Source: Arabiibacter massiliensis
GTDB lineage: Bacteria; Actinomycetota; Coriobacteriia; Coriobacteriales; Eggerthellaceae
Direction of reading: 5' to 3'
Assembly: GCF_900169505.1 (NCBI RefSeq)
Contig: NZ_LT827021.1
Coordinates: 1,488,001-1,552,000 of the forward strand
DNA: 64,000 bases
The first letter of the stretch is position 1, and the number at the start of each line of letters is the position of its first letter. This document shows positions 52,601-58,300 of this stretch, one piece after another. Below the pieces are notes generated by a model that was not told the origin of the DNA, did not search any database, and was given only the letters and a program-made list of their open reading frames with translations. The position numbers and the translations under genes were made by a program.

Positions 52601-54961
52601 TGACGACGCACCGCCGTGCCACGCTTGGGCGTGCACCGTCGCGCCGCCCTCGACATCGATCGCCTCGGCGCGGATACCTGTCGAAGCCGTACCCTGACCG
52701 ACCGTCCGCGACGACGCCTCGAGGCTGCCGGGGCCATCGAAGACCAGCCGGTTCTCCAGCCCGGCGTCGATGGCCGTGGTAGCATCGTCGGTAGAGCGCT
52801 CGACGGCAATCAGGTTCTGAGTGCCCTCCGCGAGCGCAATGACCACCTTGCCGCTGGGCGAGGCGGTATCGCTCCACACCTCCAGGGCCACCTCGTCGCT
52901 TGAGAGGTAGGTGAAGCCTTTGAGCCTCAGCTCGGGCGTGCCGTCGGTACGCTTGCCCACGCTCCAGCGGTTTCGGTTGCCGTCGTATGTTTGCGTAAGC
53001 TCCTTGTTCACGAACAGGCCCCAGTCGTTGGAGGCGTCCTTCCTTTCAGGTCCGAAGTAGAGGCGCGAGGCGCTCTTGGGACCGGTTTCGATGTGGCGCG
53101 CGGCTTTGCCGTTCACCTGAAAGTACGTGCTCGACCGGTCGTGCTGCGCCACGGCCAGCTCGTCGCCCGCCACATCTTCGCGGCCCAGCACGGCCACTTC
53201 GTCGTTTTCCGTCTTGAGCGTATCGCGCACGCTCAAGCCCGCCGTACCTCCTTCGGCTATGAACCCGCGGGGGACCGTGACGTTGCGAGCCTTGATGCCA
53301 AGCGATGTGCCACCGTCGCCTCCGCGCGCGATGACGGTCTGATTGTTGATGCGCTCGACGACCACTTCGTCCGCCTCGATGCCCGCAGTCGTACCAGATG
53401 ACAGCGCGTTGCCGCCCTGCGCGGTGAACACTGCGTCGCCCCAGGCCCGAATGGTCACCCGATGGTCGCTGCGGATGCCCGCAGTTCGGCTGGCGCCCTC
53501 CGCAACGCTCATCAAGCTGTTGACGGTATCGGGAAAGACGGTGATGAGGCAGTCGTCTTCGAGGCATTCCAGTGCGACGGGCGCCGTGGTGACGAAATTG
53601 AGGTTGCTCAGATAGAGGTTCCCGTAGTTGTCGTGGCCCCAGCATTTCCTCGGCGGGTTGTAGGGCACCGTGAGGTTGCGGTCGCAGTACAGGCCGATCT
53701 TGCCGTTCACCCTGCCCATGTAGAGCGAGTGGTTCGCGATAGGTGACGAGACGATGTTCACGTGCTTGGCGAGTTCGCTCGTGCTGGCCATCAAGTACAT
53801 GTTCCCGGAATACTTCAAGCGCTGATCGGCCTCGCCGTCGCGGTTGGGGTTGCCCAAGGGAATCGAGCTGCCCGCAATTTTGGGTTCACGGCTGATCTCG
53901 ATGCCTTCGCTTCCGCGCGCATCCAGCTCGGCGGGGGCCGTGTAGGCCGAGCGCATCTCCAGCGTTTGGCACCTGAAGCCGTAGCCGCCGGAGCCGTCTT
54001 CGGCATGCAGGGTGGCGCTGTCCAAAACGACGGAGTGGAGAACCTCGACGCCCGTCTTGGAGCCGGTTCCCGCCCTGCCTCCCTGCGCCCACACCTCGGA
54101 CTGCGTCACGGTAAGGGAATCCGCGTACAGGCCGACGCAATCCCGCGGCACGCCGTCGGCGGCCGGCCCCCCCGAGGTTCCCGCCGACAGCCGCAGCGTG
54201 CCCTCGCCCACGATGGCAAGGTCCTTCTCGACGCGGAGGGCGGCGCTGTGATCCTCGAAGGAGGCATCCTGGGGGTCGAGGGTGATGCTGTTCGTGCTGC
54301 CCGATGCCAGCTCGATGCGCGCGCCCTTCGAGAAGAAATTGGCGAGCAGGCCGATGCCGCACTTCACGGCCGTATAGTGGAAGCCGTTCAGCTTGAGCGT
54401 GGTGCCGGACACCTCCCAGGTGCCGGGCTGCCCGGTGTAGGGGGTCTTGCACGCCCAGTCGATGAACAGCGACCACTCGTTGCCCTCTTCGTTGTTGCGC
54501 GGGCCGAAGTAGAGCGTGCCGGTGTAGGTTGAGGGGTCGACGTCGGCGTTCTCGGCCTCGGAGTCGGCGTCGGGGGCGGGCGATGCGGCGAGCAGGGCGG
54601 GGTCATCGCCCGCGGGCGGCTCGGCGTGCTCGTCGGCCGTCGCGGGATCCTGGCCGGGATCGAGGGCGTCGTCGCTCGGCGCTTCGGGCGCGTTGGGATC
54701 GACGGGATCGACGGGATCCTGGACGGCGCCATCGTCCGGAGCCTCGGGGTCTGCCGGCTCCACTGAAATCGAGGGACCGGGATCCTCGCCCTCCGCGGGC
54801 GGGGCGGTAACCTGCGGAGCGTCGTTCGCGCCCGCATCCTGCTCCTGGGCTGCCGTAGCCAGCGAGCCTATCTCGGCGAACGCCTGCGACGGCACCGCCA
54901 GCGACACGGCCAGAACAAACGCGAGCAGAGATTTCCCCAGCTTGGTTCGGCGCGACTTCAT
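37601..54961 (-). CDS. Giant sortase-anchored surface protein with 36 Ig-like 97-aa repeats
   Basis: The protein is 5,786 aa. A signal peptide (MKSRRTKLGKSLLAFVLAVS, cleavage near AFA-E, about 29) is followed by an acidic Pro/Asp/Ala linker (about 30-145). About nine modules follow (about 145-2,200), each with an [LF]YFGP..N.WSLFTD ... W...G..L.L..F.Y ... AL.V pattern and beta-helix-like stretches of short glycine-rich strands. From 48256 to 37784 there are 36 in-frame repeats of 97 residues with consensus FG-Q-VGTKSAEQ-V, GFTVTPAEGW, GG-LRVTFDPTEAK-YG and V-LTGEG. They resemble ASH/choice-of-anchor-D Ig-like domains. The C-terminus is a Pro/Lys/Thr stalk, TPITGD, a hydrophobic helix and RWRRRPR. 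It is probably an adhesin or cell-wall filament. Confidence 0.9.
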   Translation of the reverse strand: MKSRRTKLGKSLLAFVLAVSLAVPSQAFAEIGSLATAAQEQDAGANDAPQVTAPPAEGEDPGPSISVEPADPEAPDDGAVQDPVDPVDPNAPEAPSDDALDPGQDPATADEHAEPPAGDDPALLAASPAPDADSEAENADVDPSTYTGTLYFGPRNNEEGNEWSLFIDWACKTPYTGQPGTWEVSGTTLKLNGFHYTAVKCGIGLLANFFSKGARIELASGSTNSITLDPQDASFEDHSAALRVEKDLAIVGEGTLRLSAGTSGGPAADGVPRDCVGLYADSLTVTQSEVWAQGGRAGTGSKTGVEVLHSVVLDSATLHAEDGSGGYGFRCQTLEMRSAYTAPAELDARGSEGIEISREPKIAGSSIPLGNPNRDGEADQRLKYSGNMYLMASTSELAKHVNIVSSPIANHSLYMGRVNGKIGLYCDRNLTVPYNPPRKCWGHDNYGNLYLSNLNFVTTAPVALECLEDDCLITVFPDTVNSLMSVAEGASRTAGIRSDHRVTIRAWGDAVFTAQGGNALSSGTTAGIEADEVVVERINNQTVIARGGDGGTSLGIKARNVTVPRGFIAEGGTAGLSVRDTLKTENDEVAVLGREDVAGDELAVAQHDRSSTYFQVNGKAARHIETGPKSASRLYFGPERKDASNDWGLFVNKELTQTYDGNRNRWSVGKRTDGTPELRLKGFTYLSSDEVALEVWSDTASPSGKVVIALAEGTQNLIAVERSTDDATTAIDAGLENRLVFDGPGSLEASSRTVGQGTASTGIRAEAIDVEGGATVHAQAWHGGASSGDICVGVRSAVGGDISDGTLHATGDSSSMQTGRAFGPTSLVKAQGRADRTSGDLTEAHFNKSLRAYEGEGGTNRETYISSLVPEGPLYFAPKDRAHPEGDWTLYTDAAYASEYPASARWSARGNTLRLNGFTYRTEGTTALSVYDAPAEIAFEGQNALAASGPADREDAAAIKATAPLVITGSEGATLKAVGTAGNLTRRKSSGIAAGELTLRNANVEALGARSSEHGTGYGIQATGLTVSRSTVDARDAAEQGQAMLGFGLHVSKTAQGKGGLLKVERSKIYAQGRSGAVYAEVAPDIPYQQTVGTKELGSDDFIHAIYSPEHMRYLAQDAYARRLRIGDTASDTLYFGPLNRNPDNEWSLFTDAQCTKPYDGKNWKANGKTLELSYFSYYTTANTALYLYDGATVGSFNSVVASVGAGPGQKRGIKAESDFTFSGNATLEAFAAPTSMEGDSIGIEAHNILQTGGYLRAEAQQAEGGSSYGFRVNKYQLVGGGGVEALGNTAGFYSNEESEFRNLIVRGHVHRDKEEAMQEASYNARTKCYMVNGYRAQVVNVTEHTPGPTGPLYFGSIEGVWSLYTDAERKHPYTGSGWSVDGNALVLSNFEYTSQQTTALVIQGNATIRLKEGTSTIECRNSVSDFPTHAIEAPDGLTIEGDDRAVLEVKAETRLDGTDAAGEGTASAQDDPGSYDDDYRADDDYNAAVSVAGRGDGKNLVLKGGMLKVTAKGGRDRQLMHGVVSSGKTTFAGGSLSVSIEGKFAGNGLRAGSLSYEKGSFEGTSSGRGAFWVNTETTPFKDNVDILGGDSRDSQLETPRWDQYTHAIVINGNPCPYVRITSHDTPLYFGPRDDSQFNKWSLFTDPHYAIEYAGQRDAWAVYGTMLVLENFNLTTSHNTALEVKNDDDATVAAAVGSTNTLKSTANEGEESYGIHAWGPLEISGRGALNATGGSPGLGGESFGVKADQLKVVDTLLIASGRTAGVSASSEPAHNTLVWGSADKSGGQLKEAVWKDGRYLADGIDARYVRFSQFDPRGALYFGPEGNVPGNPWSLFANPSRTSKYDGEGTTWSVEGKNLKLNNFTYQTDGLVGLSVSPDPDAAITLQPGTKNTIRGDAWMDMSNDTAAALQSDGPLTIAGEGSLLVTAGGSWTRGNRYGIDAPLLTVTANDVTAIGDTAGVHANEEPAHPNLTVTGSVDRYGSNAKDVTWSEGCYLVGKTPARFVEFENNLAAAGLYFGGVGAEWSLYTDSLKTQEYPGKGVTWSAAGHTLTLKGVQFETWGETALTVSAADDAAIVLAPESVSAFKSTAKDAAATYGVYAEGSLTIGGSGSLIASGGEASDGGTSTGLFSLGALTVNGGHLLLEGGPGDLSVGLSALIKGTVRGGIVDAKGNTGGVRTFHSSGLVLENGVKAEGAVERDGEELKPAVYNEPSGYYQVDGANARHTRVAAPPNPLIAADPGLLAFGVQPVNAKSAEQRLRVSASELTADMTIEAPEGFTVTPAEGWSGLFGGELRVTFDPTENKSYGGVLWLRSEGAPDVPVVLTGEGRASVIVADPGLLAFGYQAVATKSAEQRVKVAASGLKSDMAIEAPDGFTVVPAEGWNPRTGGILRVTFDPLEAKSYGGMLWLKAEGTSGAVVAPVTLTGEGRETTVDVSAKRLSFGLQPVATKSAEQRVQVKASGLESDLEVSAPEGFTVVPADGWDAREGGTLRVTFDPVQAKPYGEMLTVEADGADATMVALAGEGREVAVAADPGLLAFGMQGVGTESETLTITVAASGLDSNIAFEAPEGFKVVPGDDWNPRSGGQLYVTFAPAEVKSYADVLWIGADGADAAPVALTGEGVTAKIEVAPHRLDFGHQTVNTKSAEKRVTVKAVGLSNDMTFETPEGFEIKPADNWNPRTGGDLRVTFSPASEKMYDGVLSIVSGTTKATPIALEGTGSMPTIVILPVFNEFGSQPVGTESAEQRIHVSAYNAQADLEIAVPAGFKVTKALNWNARTGGDLIARFAPTEAKSYYEELEVGSQGSWSTAFLTGQGRQSIIKATPEKLDFGGQPVGSASAAKLVEVSASSLGGDLTWNVPDGFKAEPAAGWNPRTGGTLRVTFAPDRATTYGGMLQIGAPDSGGAAASVALAGEGVSASIKADPGKLAFGPQPVGAKSAEQRVRVSASGLGADMTATAPDGFTVVPAEGWNPRTGGELRVTFDPTEAKAYGGMLRIEAGGAAALVALAGEGREAMVRATPDHLDFGNQAVGTMSAEQRVRVTASGLTGDLEVTAPAGFTAVPAEGWNDRTGGELRVTFNPTEARAYAADLLVSADGADGAAVALSGTGRTAAIAAMPGKLDFGRQIVGTKSAEQLVEVKAEGLDADMVVAAPDGFTVVPADGWSARTGGTLRVTFDPTEARNYGGVLSIDADGADAAQVALTGKGEAPSIAASPGRLAFGKQPVATKSAEQRVRVTASGLTGDLSYTAPGGFTVVPAEGWDARAGGELRVTFDPTEAKVYGGVLLIEADGGDAASVTLTGTGLTTAIAVSPGRLDFGGQAVATKSAEQLVRVSASGLASDLRIDVPDGFTVMEADGWDARTGGTLRVTFDPIEAKAYTGDLLVSADGADGAAVALAGEGRSVSIAATPSLVDFGNQAVATKSAEQLVQVTATGLTGGMAYAVPEGFTVVPAEGWSALTGGTLRVTFDPTEAKAYGGVLRLSADGADGAAVTLTGVGRSAAIAVDPGRVAFGKQPVGTKSAEQLVEVRASGLDQNMTYNVPDGFTVTEADGWSALTGGTLRITFDPTAAQSYSAVMWIEAEGADAAPVALTGEGVDAAIAADPGLLAFGYVPVDDHSAEQTLRVSAAGLSGDLTYHAPDGFTVNPADGWGARTGGTLRVTFDPTEAKSYGAVMWIEANGADSVPVTLTGQGHRSSVTVDPKLLEFDPQQVGTKSAEKLVRVTATDATSDLSLGDVPQGFTVTKAGGWSDQTGGTLRITFDPTDEKTYAAVLWVKAGGADAAGIALVGEGCAAKVAATPDRLAFGSQAVGTKSAERLVQVDASGLTDDLAVSAPDGFTVVPADGWDAREGGELRVTFDPTDETNYGGVLRIEAGGADAAEVALTGRGSASSIAATPGLAAFGFQPVGTKSAEQLVQVSASGLTSDLAFTAPDGFTVVPAAGWSAREGGTLRITFDPTEAKSYGAVMWIEADGADGVPVTLTGEGRDAAVKAVPGSLSFGGQAVGTKSAEQLVRVDASGLAGDLALDVPQGFTAVPAEGWNARTGGTLRVTFDPTVAKAYRAVMRIEADGTDGASVALSGEGRAAAISADPDLVAFGSQAVGTKSAERLVRVSASGLGHDLSFAAPDGFTVVPADGWDARAGGTLRITFDPTEAKAYGAVMWIEADGADGVPVTLTGEGEVPSIAASPTSLRFGKQPVGTKSAEQLVKVTASGLTGDLAFDAPEGFTVTPAEGWDARVGGTLRVTFDPTEARAYGGVLRLSADGGDAVDVALAGEGRESAIAVDPGLVAFGNQPVNTASVERTVKVAASGLAGDLAYTAPAGFTVTPDAGWDNRTGGTLRITFSPTEAKSYGAVMWVEADGADAAPVTLTGEGRAKAIAADPGLLAFGYVPVGEHSAEQTLHVSASGLSGQLKWQAPDGFTVNPADGWNDRTGGTLRVTFDPTESKSYGAVMWIEAEGADSAPVTLTGQGHETSIVASPTLLEFDAQQVGTKSAEKLVRVTASDTTSDLVLEAPQGFTVTPAEGWDDQTGGTLRVTFDPTDEKTYGEVLWVRSGNDAAGVALVGEGCAARIGAEPGRLAFGSQAVGTKSAEQLVRVTASGLTSDLVLSAPDGFTAVPADGWDVREGGTLRVTFDPTDEKNYGGMLRIEAAGADAAEVSLTGRGSASSIAASPDLAAFGSQAVGTKSAERLVRVNASGLDHDMSFTAPDGFTVAPADGWDARTGGTLRITFDPTEAKSYGATMWIEADGADGAPVTLTGEGYAASIVTSPDLAAFGFQPVGTKSAERTVEVRASGLTSDLAFTAPDGFTVTPADGWSAREGGTLRITFDPTEAKSYGSVMWIEADGADGVPLTLTGEGRDAAVKAVPGSLSFGGQAVGTKSAEQLVKVDASGLTDDLSFDVPRGFTAVPAEGWDARTGGTLRVTFDPTEAKAYRAVMRIEADGADGALVQLAGEGRAAAISASPDLVAFGFQPVGTKSAEQLVQVSASGLDHDMNFTAPDGFTVTPAEGWDPLTGGTLRITFDPTEAKSYGAVMWVEADGADGMPISLTGEGRESAVKATPDRLSFGDQPVGTKSAEQLVQVAASGLTSDLSFGAPEGFTVTPAEGWNVRTGGTLRVTFDPTAAKAYSGMLWIDSDGADAAFVALTGQGRTSAIKAVPDRLLFDDQVVGTKSAEQLVRVDASGLAGDMAFDVPQGFTVVPAEGWDTRTGGELRVTFDPTEAKAYSEVLWINADGADGAPVALSGTGKTSEITASPTKLSFGFQPVGTKSDEQRILVKAAGLAADLSFEAPAGFTVVPAEGWDAREGGELRVTFDPTEAKDYGAVMWIGADGADAAPVVLAGEGRETAVKATPPALAFGGQPVGTKSAEQRVRVVASGLTSDLALDVPDGFTVVPAEGWDARTGGELRVTFDPTEVKEYGAVLSIESDGADAASVVLTGEGREQGIVASPDLLAFGFQPVASKSAEQRVRVQASGLTSDMSFEEPEGFTVVPAEGWDPRTGGELRITFDPLEAKAYGAVMWIESDGADAASVALTGEGRDLAVKVSEGLLAFGSQPVATKSVEKRVHVEASGLEGDLAFSAPAGFTVTPAEGWDARTGGELRVTFDPTEAKSYGEVMWIESDGADAAPVALTGEGREAGVKAAPELLAFGKQEVGTKSAGQRVHVQASGLSADLAFDVPAGFTVVPAEGWDPRAGGELLVTFDPTEVKTYGGVLWIGADGADAAPVALTGEGVKPAPPVPPKPKPTPTPTPTPKPPTPITGDGVPVTGLAAVALLAAVVAAASWLRWRRRPR
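37784..48256 (-). repeat. 36-copy tandem array of a 291-bp coding repeat
   Basis: The array is 10,473 bp, which is 36 x 291 bp within 3 bp. I counted 36 copies by their TKSAEQ-like motif. Copies 14-21 and 22-29 form a higher-order duplication: copies 15, 16, 17 (GYVPV..HSAEQ, LEFDPQQVGTKSAEK, RLAFGSQAVG) reappear in order as 23, 24, 25. Confidence 0.88.
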
Positions 54962-55124
54962 ATCAGGCCCCCCCCTCTTATGCGAGTGCAGCCCTCGTGC
55001 GAGGGTATCTCAAAAGAGTACCCCTCCACCTACACCAAAACCGCACCTATAAGGCCCTCTATCGGAGACGAAAGGAAGCCATGCCCCCCGAAAGGCCGCC
55101 GGAGCAAACGAAGCCCCCCCCTGT

Positions 55125-55275
55125 TGTCATCCTGAGCGGAGCGCGCAGCGCGAAGTCGAAGGATCCCGTGCGGCGATAGCCGTGACGCTCCCTGCTGGCG
55201 CCGCACGGGATCCTTCGACTCGCTACGCTCGCTCAGGATGACAAAGGGGGCCGCTTCGCTCGCTCAGGATGACAA
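55125..55275. repeat. REP/BIME-like palindrome with an extra half unit
   Basis: A full unit at 55125..55243 (TGTCATCCTGAGCGGAGCG to CGCTCAGGATGACA) is followed by another outer arm ending at 55275. It separates the two giant genes. Confidence 0.85.
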
Positions 55276-55290
55276 CCTGTATCAAAAGTA

Positions 55291-55319
55291 GGACCGTCCC
55301 GCAGGTTGCGGGACGGTCC
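55291..55319 (-). terminator. Perfect 13-bp hairpin after the second giant gene
   Basis: GGACCGTCCCGCA (55291..55303) and TGCGGGACGGTCC (55307..55319) pair around three bases, 24 bp after the stop. Minus-strand sequence beyond it is TACTTTTGA, a weak U run. Confidence 0.65.
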
Positions 55320-55343
55320 CAGGGCGAACTTGCACTTCGTCGC

Positions 55344-58300
55344 CTACCAGCTTCCCTTCCGCTTGCGATGGAGCCAGCTGGCGCCTGCGATCACGGCCGC
55401 CAGCAGGGCCACGGCCGCGAGACCCGCAACGGGCAGGGAGTCGCCCGTGATGGGGGTGGGCGGCTTGGGCGTGGGCGTCGGCGGAACCGGCTTGGGCTTC
55501 GGCGGCACCGGCGGCGCGGGCTTCACGCCCTCGCCGGTGAGCGCCACCGCAACCGCGTCGGTCCCCTCAGACTCGATCCACAGCACGCCGCCGTAGGCTT
55601 TGGCCTCGGCCGGGTTGAAGGTCACCTTGAGCCTGCCGCCCGTGTAGGCGCTCCATCCCTGGTCGGGCGTGACCGTGAAGCCTTCGGGCGCCGTAAGCGT
55701 CATCTCGCCCTCAAGCCCCGAAGCGGCCACCTCCACCGTCTGCGCGGCGCTTTCGGTTCCCACCTCCTGCTTGCCGAACGCAAGGCTCTTCGGCGTGGCC
55801 GCGATCATGAGGTCGCGGCCCTCGCCCGTGAGCGCCACCGGAGCGGCGTCGGCGCCGTCGGACTCTATCCACATGACGGCCCCGTAGCTCTTGGGCTCGG
55901 TCGGGTCGAACGTGACGCGCAAAGTCCCGCCCGTGCGCGAATCCCAGCCCTCGGCGGGCGTCACGGTGAAGCCCGCCGGAGCCGAGAAGGCAAGATCGCT
56001 CTGAAGCCCCGAGGCCTCCACGCGCACCTGCTTCTCGACGCTCTTGGTGGCCACCGGCTGCGAGCCGAACGCCAGCAGGCCCTCGCTCGTCTTCACGGCC
56101 ATGTCGCGGCCCTCACCGGTAAGCGCCACCGGAGCGGCGTCGGCGCCGTCGGACTCGATCCACATGACCTCGCCGTAGGACTTGGCCTCGGTCGGGTCGA
56201 ACGTGACGCGAAGCTCGCCGCCCGTGCGCGGGTCCCAGCCCTCGGCCGGCACGACCGTGAAGCCGTCCGGCTCGACGAAGGCCATATCCGACGTCAGCCC
56301 CGAAGCCGCCACCTTGACGCGCTGCTCGGCGCTCTTGGTGGCCACCGGCTGGAAGCCGAACGCCACGAGTCCCGGATCAACCGCGATAGCCTGCTCCCGG
56401 CCCTCGCCGGTGAGCACGACCGACGCGGCGTCGGCCCCTTCGGCCTCGATGGACAGGACCGCCCCGTATTCCTTGGCCTCGGCGGGGTCGAACGTGACGC
56501 GCAAGGTCCCGCCGGCGCGCGGGTCCCAACCCTCAGCGGGCGTGACGGTGAAGCCCTCGGGTGCCTGGAAGCTCATGTCGCCGGTGAGCCCCGAGGCAGC
56601 CACCTGCACGCGCTGCTCGGCGGACTTCGTGCCCACCGGCTGGTCGCCGAACGCGAGCGCCGGCGGCGTGGCCTTCACGGCCGACTCCCTGCCCTCGCCG
56701 GCAAGCACGATCGGCGCGGCATCGGCCCCGTCGGCGCCGATCCACATCACGGCCCCGTAGTCCTTCGCCTCGGTCGGGTCGAACGTGATGCGCAGCTCGC
56801 CGCCGGTGCGCGGGTTCCAACCCTCGGCGGGCGTGACGGTGAATCCCTCGGGCGCTTGGAAGGCGAGATCGTTCGTCAACCCTGCGGCCGTCACCCGCAC
56901 GCGCTCTTCCGCGCTCTTGGTGCCCACGGGCTGGAAGCCGAACGCGACGAGATCGCGGGAAACGGCGATCTCGGAGGCGATGCCCTCGCCGATGAGCGCG
57001 ACGGCCGCCCCGTCCGATCCATCCGAGCGTATCCACAAGGGTGCGGCATACGATTTGACCTCGGTCGGGTCGAACGTCACCCGCAGCTCGCCGCCGGTGC
57101 GGGCGTTCCATCCCTCGGCCGGCACGACGGTGAAGCCCGCCGGCACGTCGAAGGCCATGTCGGACGTCAGCCCCGCGGCCGCCACCTGCACGCGCTGCTC
57201 GGCGCTCTTGGTGCCCGTCACCTGGGCATCGAACAGAAGCTGCCCGGGAACGGCCTTGACGGCCGCGTCCCGGCCCTCGCCGGTGAGCGCCACGTACACG
57301 GCATCGGTCCCGTCGGCCTCGATGCGCAGCAGATCGCCGTAGACCTTCGCCTCGGCGGGGTCGAACGTGATGCGCAGCTCGCCGCCTTGGCGCACGTCCC
57401 AGCCCTCGGCGGGCGTGACGGTGAAGCCCTCGGGCGCCTGGAAGCTCATGTCGCCGGTGAGCCCCGAGGCCGCCACGCGCACGCGCTGCTCGACGGACTT
57501 CGTGCCCACGGGCTGGTAGCCGAACGCCAGGAAGTCGGGGGCGGCCTTGATCGCCGTCGCGCGCCCTTCGCCCGTGAGCGTGACGGGCACGCCATCGGCC
57601 CCTTCGGCCTCTATCCACATGACCTCGCCGTAGGTTCTGGCCTCGGTCGGGTCGAACGTGACGCGCAGGGTTCCGCCGGCAAGCGGGTCCCACCCCTCGG
57701 CGGGAACCACGGTGAAGCCGGCGGGTGCCGTGAAGGCCATGTCGTGCTCGAGCCCGGTTGCGCGGACCTCCACCAGCTGCTCGGCGCTCTTGGTGCCCAG
57801 GGGCTGGTAGCCGAACGCCACCAGATCGGGCGCGGCCTCGATGGCCGAGGCGCGGCCGGTGCCCGCAAGCGACACTGCGGCCCCGTCGGCCCCGTTGGCC
57901 TCGATGCGCATGACGGCGCCGTAGGATTTGGCCTCGGTGGGGTCGAACGTCACGCGCAGCTCGCCGCCCGTGCGGGCGTTCCACCCCTCATCAGGCGTGA
58001 CGGTGAAACCGTCGGGGGCCGCGAACGACAGATCGTCGGTGAGCCCCGAAGCGCTCACCCGGATGCGCTGCTCGGCGCTCTTCGTGCCCACGGCCTGGTT
58101 GCCGAACGACAGATGCCCGGGCACGGCCTTGATGGACAAGTCGCGGCCCTCGCCGGTGAACGTGACCGGCGCGCTATCGGCTCCGTTGGCCTCGATCCAC
58201 ATGACCGCCCCGTAGGCCTTGGCCTCGGTGGGGTCGAAGGTCACGCGCAAGGTCCCGCCGGTACGCGCGTTCCAATTGTCGGCGGGCGTGACGGTGAAGC

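Larger units (their letters stand above)
54962..55343. other. Intergenic region between the two giant genes, with G8 tract at the ribosome site
   Basis: On the minus strand the leader of the 5,786-aa gene reads AGAGGGGGGGGCCTGAT directly before the ATG; the run of eight G is 54975..54968. The rest holds a REP-like unit (55125..55275) and the hairpin 55291..55319. I see no convincing -35/-10 pair. Confidence 0.6.
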
